Below are positions 1-7,699 of a DNA stretch of 46,028 nucleotides, one piece after another (position 1 is the stretch's first letter; each line of letters starts with the position of its first letter). This DNA is from Acidobacteriota bacterium (GTDB lineage Bacteria > Acidobacteriota > Aminicenantia > Aminicenantales > Saccharicenantaceae). Where the stretch lies: assembly GCA_014894455.1 (NCBI GenBank), contig JADBLN010000020.1, positions 1 to 46,028 on the forward strand, given 5' to 3'. The notes under the pieces were generated by a model that was not told the DNA's origin, made no database searches, and worked only from the letters and a program-made list of their open reading frames with translations. Both the position numbers and the translations under genes were made by a program.

Positions 1-862
1 GGGGCCAGAACCTCGGGATCATCTCCTTCCGCACGTAGAGACAGCCGTTGCCGAGGGGTGCCAGCAGCCACTTGTGGAGGCTCACGCCGTAAGCGTCGCA
101 TTCGAGATCCCTCAGCTTGAACGGGAACTGCCCGAGGGCGTGGGCGCCGTCGACGATGGTGACGATGCCCTTCGAGCGGGCCAGACGTGAGAGCCGCTTG
201 ACCGGGAAGAGCTGGGCCGTGAGGTTCGTGATGTGGGTGAAGTGGAAAACCTTTGTCCGCGGCGTGATGGCCTTCTCGAACATGTTGTAGAGGAAGTCCT
301 GCGTCGCCGGCACGGGGAACTGCAGCCGGGTGACCTTGATCCCCTCGCGCCGCATGCGCTGCTCCCAGGTCGTCAGCATGCGGGGGTAATCCTGCTCCGT
401 CGTAATGACCTCGTCGCCCGCCTTGAGGTCGATGCCGTTCTGGACGATCTGCAGGGCTTCGCTGGCGCCGCGCGTCAGGGCCATCTCCTCGCGGTCGCAG
501 CCGAATTCGTTGGCCATCCTCCGGCGGAGCGTTTCGCTGTTCCCCGCGACCATGCCCTGGTAGTGGACGGGCAGCATGTTGATCATTTCCATATAGCGGA
601 AGACCGATTCCAGCGCGACCCGTGGCATGGGGCAGGTGAAGCCGTTGTTGAGGTTGATGAGCGATCGGTCCAGCTTGAAGGCCAGCTGGATCTCCCTCCA
701 GTAGAACTCGTCTTTGGCCACTTCCTCAGGTGTCATGTTCGCGACCGACTGGCTCGCGGCCTCGACCCGCGCGAGGTGTTTCGGATCGAACGCTAAAGCG
801 GCCGTTCCGAAGGCGCCGGCCGTGCGCAGAAACGATCTCCGGCTCCACATCTTTGACTTCAT
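1..862 (-). CDS. Tat-signal class V aminotransferase (isopenicillin-N-epimerase-like PLP enzyme), C-terminus cut by window edge
   Basis: Reverse strand translates from ATG at 862 as MKSKMWSRRSFLRTAGAFGTAALAF... (twin-Arg SRRSFLR signal), then ...TRGASEALQIVQNGIDLKAGDEVITTEQDYPRM...VDGAHALGQFPFKL..CDAYGVSLHKWLLAPLGNGCLYV; the SLHKW Lys fits the PLP Lys. No stop before base 1. Confidence 0.88.
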   Translation of the reverse strand, partial: MKSKMWSRRSFLRTAGAFGTAALAFDPKHLARVEAASQSVANMTPEEVAKDEFYWREIQLAFKLDRSLINLNNGFTCPMPRVALESVFRYMEMINMLPVHYQGMVAGNSETLRRRMANEFGCDREEMALTRGASEALQIVQNGIDLKAGDEVITTEQDYPRMLTTWEQRMRREGIKVTRLQFPVPATQDFLYNMFEKAITPRTKVFHFTHITNLTAQLFPVKRLSRLARSKGIVTIVDGAHALGQFPFKLRDLECDAYGVSLHKWLLAPLGNGCLYVRKEMIPRFWP

Positions 863-914
863 CTCGGTCCTCCTCGAATACGGACTCATGTCCTCCCATC
901 CGGACATCGGGGGG

Positions 915-944
915 ATTGTAATTCAGATCTCGAAATGACGTCAA
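915..944 (-). promoter_or_regulatory. Candidate sigma70 promoter for the Tat aminotransferase
   Basis: Minus strand TTGACG (939-944) - 18 nt - TACAAT (915-920). Confidence 0.5.
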
Positions 945-978
945 GGATGGACGGAGGAGGCCGCGGCGGGGTCCCGGC

Positions 979-1007
979 TTGCCGATCCTCCGGGCATCCG
1001 CTATAAT
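979..1007 (+). promoter_or_regulatory. Candidate sigma70 promoter for L,D-transpeptidase
   Basis: TTGCCG (979-984), 17-nt spacer, TATAAT (1002-1007); ATG at 1017. Confidence 0.45.
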
Positions 1008-1016
1008 CGAGTCAGG

Positions 1017-1880
1017 ATGAAGAACAGGGGGAAGTTCCCGGGCTACAGACTCGCCGTCATGGCAGCACTAGCGCTCTCCTGGACCGCCTGCGCCGCGGGC
1101 CCAGGGAGGCCGAGGACACGGCCCACGCCGGCAACGGCCTCGGAGCGCATCGGACCTTGGGACATAACCATCGCCCTCTATGAGCCGGCCCTCTTCGGAC
1201 CCGAGCGTTCTCTTACGGATCTGATCGGGCAATACCGCCTCCGCCGGGAGAACGGAAAGCTCAAGGGGGCCCGGCTGCTGGTCATCAAGGCCCAAAGGCG
1301 CCTCGAACTTTGGGTCGGGCGGCGCATGGTGAAGGCCTACAGGGTCCAGCTGGGCATCGTGTCCCACGGCGCCAAGATGCGTCAGGGAGACCGGATGACG
1401 CCGGAGGGGGACTACTTCATCTGCGTCCATACAGGAAGCGCGTACTACCTGGCCCTCTGGATCTCCTATCCGAACCTGGCGGACGCGCGTCGGGGTCTCG
1501 AGGAAGGATTGATCACTCCCCGGAAATTCGAAGAGGTGGCGAGGGCCCTCAGAGAAGGCCGGCGCCCACCCCAGCGCACGAGGCTTGGGGGCGACCTTCT
1601 CGTCCACGGTCAGCCCCCGGAATACGCGGCGGAACTCGCCGCGTCTCACAGGACAAACACCGGCCCGCTCCGGAGCGGGCTCCAGGCCGGCGACACCGAT
1701 CCCGCGACCATCAAGGAGTTCCAGGACTGGACGGAAGGGTGCGTCGCCCTTTTCAATCCGGATATCCGCGAACTCTACGAACATGTTCCCGACGGAACGC
1801 CGATCAGGATCGTCGCGGATGGCCCGATCACTCCCCCGCGCCCCGCCCCGCGCCGGAAGGGCCAGAGGCCTCCCGGCTAG
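1017..1880 (+). CDS. L,D-transpeptidase family (YkuD-like) lipoprotein/exported protein
   Basis: LLVIKAQRRLELW..., GD.MTPEGDY, LLVHG...DWTEGCVALFNPDIRELYEHVPDGTPIRI: YkuD-type HG...xxGCxxL pattern; N-terminal signal with WTAC lipobox-like motif. Confidence 0.88.
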   Translation: MKNRGKFPGYRLAVMAALALSWTACAAGPGRPRTRPTPATASERIGPWDITIALYEPALFGPERSLTDLIGQYRLRRENGKLKGARLLVIKAQRRLELWVGRRMVKAYRVQLGIVSHGAKMRQGDRMTPEGDYFICVHTGSAYYLALWISYPNLADARRGLEEGLITPRKFEEVARALREGRRPPQRTRLGGDLLVHGQPPEYAAELAASHRTNTGPLRSGLQAGDTDPATIKEFQDWTEGCVALFNPDIRELYEHVPDGTPIRIVADGPITPPRPAPRRKGQRPPG

Positions 1881-2014
1881 TTCGCGGCGATAACGGCTGA
1901 CGAAGGAGCGGCCCCGGGCCGCGGGATCGGGGCTATTATAATAGAAAGCCCTCCCTGTTCCAAAGCGTTAGCCGTGCGTATTCAAGCAATCCGATCAAAC
2001 GACGATTTAAGTCC

Positions 2015-2044
2015 TTGACAACTCGACGCGGCCGGAATTATTCT
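2015..2044 (+). promoter_or_regulatory. Candidate sigma70 promoter for TonB receptor
   Basis: TTGACA (2015-2020), 18-nt spacer, TATTCT (2039-2044); followed by a leader of about 170 nt. Confidence 0.5.
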
Positions 2045-2223
2045 TATGCATAGGGAGAATAACTCGACGCCGCGGCCATTGAGCCCGGCGGCTGTTCCCC
2101 ATGAAGAGGAGGCCAATAACGATAGGCAGGTTTGTTTTGGGAGTCAATAGTCGCGGCGAACCCGTGACGGATTTGCCACGAGAGAGATCTAGGAAACGTA
2201 TTCGAAATGGGGAGGTTAGTTGA

Positions 2224-5200
2224 ATGAAACATAGGCGGTTCATCCTTTTACTCATCATCTGTGTTTTTACCGCTGGAATGGCCTTTGCCCAGCTTACGCC
2301 GGGAGGGAAGATCACCGGGAAGGTCGTCGACAACCAGGGTGTTGCTCTTCCCGGAGTGGCTGTCGAAGCCACAAGCACCCGGCTGGTCGGGAAGGCCGTA
2401 ACGATTACCGATGCCAACGGCACTTTTCGTTTGATGGCTCTTCCATCAGGGACTTTTGATATTGTTTTTTCGCTTTCCGGGTTTAATACACTGAACCGAA
2501 AGGGCATCTATCTAGAATTATCCCAGACCTTGGCCTTGAATGTGACCTTGGATCAGGCCACCGTCGAAGAGCAGGTCACGGTCGTCGGCCAGGCCCCTCT
2601 GATCGATGTTAAGAGCACGGTCAAGGGCCAGACCATGACCAAGGAAGTTTACTTGACCCTTCCCCGGGGGAGGTCGTTCGACTCGCTTATCAGCACCATC
2701 CCCGGCGTTCAGAACGAGAGCATCACCGCCGGCATTTCGGTGGACGGCGCTTCCGGCGCCGAGAATATGTGGTACGCCGACGGCGCGGATATCGGGGACT
2801 TTCATTATGGGGACCGCGGCCAGAACGTCGTTCTCGAGCTCCTGGATGAGGTCAAGGTCACGGCTTCGGGCTACAACGCCGAGTTCGGCGGCTCGATGGG
2901 CGGTGTCATCAACGTCATCACCAGGTCCGGGAGCAACGAGTTCCATGGCGACATCATAGGTTTCTACGAGAACAACCGCTCGTACATGCAGGGGAAATCG
3001 AGGACCTTCCTCCGGCGGGACCCGTACGCCTCCGGCTACGTCTACGAATACGTGAACTATGACGACCTCTATTTTGACGGCGGGAAGGACCGGGACCGTT
3101 ACAACCGGTTCGAGGGGGTTTTCAGCCTCGGCGGCTACATCATCAAGGACAAGCTCTGGTTCTTTGGTTCGTTCAACCCGAGCTACAACCAGACGGTCGC
3201 CTCGAGGGATTTCAGCTTGAGAGAAGGGCCCTTCCAGAACTTTAAGGCAAAAAACACCGGCTTTGGCGGATCAGCCCGGCTCACGGCCGCTCCGGTCAAG
3301 GGGCTTCGCCTGTCGGCCAGCTTCATCAACAATTTCACCAATTATCGGGGCGCCCTGCCCACCATCATCGGGAACGGCAGCTCGACCTATGAATGGGAGA
3401 GGGAGGGGTATAATTATCCGAACCTGAGCGCCTCGCTGACCGCGAATTATTCCATCGGGAACAACCTGCTCATCAGCTACAGGGGCGGCTGGCACGAGCA
3501 GAATCAAAACAACCAGCAGATCGCCCCCCCGGACGAGTCGACCTATGTCTTCAACACGTCGAACTCGATCTATGCCAGCGATCCCTTCTACACGGACAAT
3601 CCGGATCTCATCCAGCTCGGCGGCTGGTCCAGCAGCACCGTTTACATGGAGACCCTGAGATATCTGCGCGGCAAGATCGGCAACAACGTGGACGTGTCCT
3701 ACTATCTCAGCGCGGGGGGTGAGCACGCCCTGAAGGCCGGTATCGGCTACAACTACATTTATGAAGACCGCTTCACCGGGGCTCCCCACCCCCGAGTGTA
3801 CGTTAATTGGGGCGAGACGACGAACGACCTGGATTTCAACATCGGTCCCGACGCCGACCCCGTGGGCAATCCCGGCGACGTCTACGGCCAATACGGATAC
3901 TACGTCGTCAGGGGCTCGTTCACCTCTCCCTACGGGAGCGTCTGGAAGATCAAGAGCAACAACCTGTCGGTTTACCTCCAGGATTCCTGGACGATCAAGA
4001 ACAGGCTGACCCTGAACATCGGCCTCCGGGCCGAGAGCCAGTACATGCCGACCTTCACGGACAACCAGGACTACCCGGGGTGGACCGATAACCCCGTCAG
4101 GTTCAGCTTGGGAGACACACTGGCTCCCCGGCTCGGCGCGGTCTACGACGTTTTCGGGGATTCCAGCCTGAAGATCTTCGGCAGCTTCGGGATCTACTAT
4201 GACGTCATGAAGATGTACATGGGCCAGCTCACCTTTGGGGGCTCGAAGCGCGTCGAGGATTACTATGCCCTCAACAATCCGGATTGGACGGCCATCGCGG
4301 CGAACGGTCTTCTCGAGGACGCGCTCGACCAGGCTGCCAACGGGACGAACACCTATGCCGGTTCCATGGATTACCTGCCGCCTTCGTTGAACCGCGTTGA
4401 CCCGGCCATGAAACCGACCTCCCAAAGAGAGATCTCCTTCGGCGCCGAGAAGAAGCTGTTCGAGAACCTGTCCCTGTCCGTTCGCTTTGTCAACAAGCAC
4501 CTGATCCGGACGATCGAGGACGTCGGCGTCTATGTCCGGGAAGGGACGACCGTCTATCAGGACTTCTGGGTCACCAATCCCGGCTACGGCGTCTCCCGGT
4601 GGACCACCGATGGCGGACAGTTCGACCCCATGTATTGGGCCTGCCCAAAGGCCACCCGGGAATACCTCGGCCTCAATATCTCCCTGGAAAAGAGGTTCAG
4701 TCACAACTGGCAGGGCGGGCTCAATTACACCCTGAGCAAGGTCTATGGGAATTATTCCGGCCTTGCCAGCTCCGATGAAGGCGGCCGCCTCGGCCCCAGC
4801 GTCGAACAGGATTTCGACCGTTGGTTCATGGGCTACGATGGTCAGGGCAACCTGCTCGACGGCCCTCTGCCCCAGGACAGGACCCATTATTTCAAGGCCT
4901 ACGGGTCCTACGCCTTCCCCTTCGGGCTGACCGTCGGGGCCGTCGCTTACGGCCGGAGCGGCCTGCCCTTGTCGACCAAGGTCCTCTACAACTCCAAGTA
5001 TTTCTACGTCAACGGACGAGAGGACATGGGCCGGCTGCCGTTCACCTTCTGGGCCGATCTCTATATGGACTATACCCTCAAGATCGCGGGGAAATACCGG
5101 GCTTCGATCAACTTCCAGATCAACAACGTGACCAGCACCGACACGATCCAGAGCATGATCACCACGCCCAACCGCAGCAGCTTCACCGGCTACCACCCGC

Positions 5201-5337
5201 AGATCCTGGACGGGACATTTGCCACGGACTACGAGTCGATCATCGCGACCAGAGGGATCGCGCATCCCATGTACGGAGAGTGGGAGACCCGCTTCGGGCC
5301 CTGGTCCGGCCGCCTGGGTCTCAAGTTCTCCTTCTGA
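2224..5337 (+). CDS. TonB-dependent receptor with N-terminal carboxypeptidase-regulatory-like domain
   Basis: Signal peptide; GKITGKVVDNQGVALPGVAVEA (CarboxypepD_reg-like), plug region DGASGAENMWYADGADIG...ELLDEVKVTASGYNAEFGGSMGGVINVITRSGSNEFHG, beta-barrel ending in ...LGLKFSF. Confidence 0.95.
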   Translation: MKHRRFILLLIICVFTAGMAFAQLTPGGKITGKVVDNQGVALPGVAVEATSTRLVGKAVTITDANGTFRLMALPSGTFDIVFSLSGFNTLNRKGIYLELSQTLALNVTLDQATVEEQVTVVGQAPLIDVKSTVKGQTMTKEVYLTLPRGRSFDSLISTIPGVQNESITAGISVDGASGAENMWYADGADIGDFHYGDRGQNVVLELLDEVKVTASGYNAEFGGSMGGVINVITRSGSNEFHGDIIGFYENNRSYMQGKSRTFLRRDPYASGYVYEYVNYDDLYFDGGKDRDRYNRFEGVFSLGGYIIKDKLWFFGSFNPSYNQTVASRDFSLREGPFQNFKAKNTGFGGSARLTAAPVKGLRLSASFINNFTNYRGALPTIIGNGSSTYEWEREGYNYPNLSASLTANYSIGNNLLISYRGGWHEQNQNNQQIAPPDESTYVFNTSNSIYASDPFYTDNPDLIQLGGWSSSTVYMETLRYLRGKIGNNVDVSYYLSAGGEHALKAGIGYNYIYEDRFTGAPHPRVYVNWGETTNDLDFNIGPDADPVGNPGDVYGQYGYYVVRGSFTSPYGSVWKIKSNNLSVYLQDSWTIKNRLTLNIGLRAESQYMPTFTDNQDYPGWTDNPVRFSLGDTLAPRLGAVYDVFGDSSLKIFGSFGIYYDVMKMYMGQLTFGGSKRVEDYYALNNPDWTAIAANGLLEDALDQAANGTNTYAGSMDYLPPSLNRVDPAMKPTSQREISFGAEKKLFENLSLSVRFVNKHLIRTIEDVGVYVREGTTVYQDFWVTNPGYGVSRWTTDGGQFDPMYWACPKATREYLGLNISLEKRFSHNWQGGLNYTLSKVYGNYSGLASSDEGGRLGPSVEQDFDRWFMGYDGQGNLLDGPLPQDRTHYFKAYGSYAFPFGLTVGAVAYGRSGLPLSTKVLYNSKYFYVNGREDMGRLPFTFWADLYMDYTLKIAGKYRASINFQINNVTSTDTIQSMITTPNRSSFTGYHPQILDGTFATDYESIIATRGIAHPMYGEWETRFGPWSGRLGLKFSF

Positions 5338-5366
5338 TCGGCGGGACCCGGAAAAATTGGAACTCC

Positions 5367-5404
5367 AAAGGCCCGCCCCCTCGCGGGGGGCGGGCCTTTT
5401 TCTT
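5367..5404 (+). terminator. Rho-independent terminator
   Basis: AAAGGCCCGCCCCC-TCGCG-GGGGGCGGGCCTTTTTCTT: 14-bp stem plus T-run just after the TonB receptor stop. Confidence 0.9.
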
Positions 5405-5430
5405 GACTATTTCGTGAAATGCCCTAATCT
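5403..5430 (+). promoter_or_regulatory. Candidate sigma70 promoter for sulfatase-fold/TPR gene
   Basis: TTGACT (5403-5408), 16-nt spacer, TAATCT (5425-5430), directly after the terminator. Confidence 0.4.
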
Positions 5431-5448
5431 GGACTCTCGAAGGACCAC

Positions 5449-7662
5449 ATGGGCAAAGACAGATCTCCGAAGAAGCCCGCCGAAACCCGCCGTCCGGCCC
5501 CGGGCGCGATAGCCAACAGGCGATCGCGGTCGGCCCTAGTCGTCGGTGCGGGGGCTATCGCTCTGGGCCTTCTGGCCTATTTCCTTCTGGTCCGGCCGGG
5601 GCGAGTGCGCATCGGTCCGCCGGGCGGGACCGTCGACAACGTCCTCCTCATAACGCTCGACACGACCCGGGCCGACCATCTGGGCTGCTATGGCTATGAC
5701 CTGGCCAGCACGCCCAATCTCGACGGCTTGGCCCGGGAAGGCGTCCGCTTCGCCCGGGCCTATTGCCCGGCTCCTCTGACGCTTCCCTCTCACAGCACGA
5801 TCATGACCGGTCTCTATCCGGCGACACACGGGGTGCACAACAACGGACACGATCTCGCGTCGAAATGGAGAACGCTGGCGGAGATCCTGAAGGGGCACGG
5901 CTTCGCCACGGCGGCTTTTGTCTCGTCCTTTTCGGTCGATTCCCGGTTCGGTATCGGCCGCGGCTTCGACGTCTATGACGACACATTCCAGCCGCAAGCA
6001 CCTTTGAAGGGGGCGAATGCCGAGCGCAGGGCCGAGGAGACCTTCGCCCGGTTCTCCCGCTGGCTCGATAAGGGAGGACAGGACAGGTTCTTCGCCTGGG
6101 TCCACTATTACGACCCGCATCTGCCCTATGACCCACCTTCACCTTACCGGGAAGGGTCGCCCGGCCTTCCTTACGACGGCGAGATCGCCTACATGGACCA
6201 TTATGTGGGGGCTGTCATGGAGGCGCTCGAGGCGAAAGGCCTCCTGGACAAGACCCTCGTCGTCATCGCCGGCGATCACGGCGAAGGCCTGGGGGACAAG
6301 GTGGAGACGGGTCACGGCATCTTCCTCTACGAAGAGACCCTCCGGGTGCCCCTCATCTTCCACAACGCCAGGTCTTTCCCCCGGCCCCGGGTCGTCGAGG
6401 GCGCGGTCCGGCTGGTGGACGTGGCCCCGACCATCCTGGAGACGCTCGGCCTCAAGGCCGAGCGGTCGGGCATGGAAGGGCAGAGCCTGATCCCCTGGAT
6501 CAGGAAAAAGACCGCGACGGACCTCGACAGCCTCATCGAGACCTTCTACCCCAGGGAGAACTTCGGCTGGTCGGAGCTCGTCGGGCTTGTCTCGGGCCCC
6601 TGGAAGTATATCCAGGCCCCCCGGCCCGAGCTCTACGACCTGAAGAACGACCCCGGGGAGAAGACCAATCTCTCGGCCTCATCGTCGGCCAGGGCCGGCG
6701 AACTTCGGAAAATGCTGGAACAGGAGCTCCTTCGCCTGAGCTCCCAGCAGGGACCGCAGGGTGGGACGGGCGCCGCCAGGATCGATGATCAGGAAAGACT
6801 CCGGTCCTTGGGTTACGTCAATTTCGCCCCGGCCAAGCCGGGCTCCGCCGCTCCCGACCCGAAGGATAAGATCGGTCTGCTCAAGCTCATCCAGCAGGCG
6901 CAGGCCTTCGAGCTCGAAGAGAAATACGCCGACGCCGAGCGGGTCTACCGCGAGATCGTGTCGGATATCCCCGATTCTCCGGAAAGCTACGTCAATCTCG
7001 CCCTCGTCCAGGCGCGGCAGAACAAGTTCGACCAGGCCCTCGAGACCCTGGGCCGGGGCATCGCCCGGATCCCGGATTCCGAGGTCCTCCTCGTCCGCCT
7101 CGGCCACACGTACTTGGTCAGCGGCAAGCCGCGCGAAGCCCTGGAGGCGATGGAGAAGGTCCTGGCTCTCAACCCCCAAAGTGTCGACGCCCTGACCGTC
7201 TCCGCCGGCATCCTGGACGCGACGGGCAGGAAGGCCGAGGCCCGGTCCTACTATGAGCGCGCCCTGGCCATCGAGCCGGAAAGCCGTCATCTGAGAATGA
7301 GCTATGCCGGGAATCTGGGCTCCACCGGCGCTTTGAAAGAAGCGATCGCCGTTTATGAAAAGCTAATCGCCGATTTTCCAGAAGAACAGGCCTTCTATCA
7401 ATTCGCCGGCATCGCCTATTCCTACCTCGGCGAATTCGATCGGGCGATTTCTCTCCTTGATCAGGCTTTGGCCATCAGGCCGACGGCGGTCGGCTATTTC
7501 AACCTGGCCGTGGCCTACGAAAAAGACGGCGATCTCCGCCAAGCGATAAAGTACTTCCGGCTTTACCTGGAGAATTCCCAAGGTGAAATCGAACTCAACG
7601 TGCGAAAGGCCAAGGCCGAGCTGGAGAACCTGGAAAAGAAACTAAAGACTTCCCCGTCTTGA
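5449..7662 (+). CDS. Sulfatase/alkaline-phosphatase-superfamily protein with C-terminal TPR repeats, membrane anchored
   Basis: N-terminal TM (ALVVGAGAIALGLLAYFLLV), NVLLITLDTTRADHLGCYGY, LTLPSHSTIMTGLYPATHGVHNNG, VVIAGDHGEGLGDKVETGHG, then multiple TPR units. Confidence 0.93.
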   Translation: MGKDRSPKKPAETRRPAPGAIANRRSRSALVVGAGAIALGLLAYFLLVRPGRVRIGPPGGTVDNVLLITLDTTRADHLGCYGYDLASTPNLDGLAREGVRFARAYCPAPLTLPSHSTIMTGLYPATHGVHNNGHDLASKWRTLAEILKGHGFATAAFVSSFSVDSRFGIGRGFDVYDDTFQPQAPLKGANAERRAEETFARFSRWLDKGGQDRFFAWVHYYDPHLPYDPPSPYREGSPGLPYDGEIAYMDHYVGAVMEALEAKGLLDKTLVVIAGDHGEGLGDKVETGHGIFLYEETLRVPLIFHNARSFPRPRVVEGAVRLVDVAPTILETLGLKAERSGMEGQSLIPWIRKKTATDLDSLIETFYPRENFGWSELVGLVSGPWKYIQAPRPELYDLKNDPGEKTNLSASSSARAGELRKMLEQELLRLSSQQGPQGGTGAARIDDQERLRSLGYVNFAPAKPGSAAPDPKDKIGLLKLIQQAQAFELEEKYADAERVYREIVSDIPDSPESYVNLALVQARQNKFDQALETLGRGIARIPDSEVLLVRLGHTYLVSGKPREALEAMEKVLALNPQSVDALTVSAGILDATGRKAEARSYYERALAIEPESRHLRMSYAGNLGSTGALKEAIAVYEKLIADFPEEQAFYQFAGIAYSYLGEFDRAISLLDQALAIRPTAVGYFNLAVAYEKDGDLRQAIKYFRLYLENSQGEIELNVRKAKAELENLEKKLKTSPS

Positions 7663-7699
7663 CGGCGGCCGCGAGCCGCCGATCCCTTTCCAGTTGGGC

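Noticed and set aside
2045-2223. Cobalamin or other known riboswitch before the TonB receptor
   Set aside because: A long leader is present, but I could not identify a diagnostic conserved core by eye; kept only as an unexplained-leader finding.
7663-7681. CGGCGGC-CGCGA-GCCGCCG hairpin between convergent genes
   Set aside because: Could be a terminator, but no convincing T-run follows on either strand.
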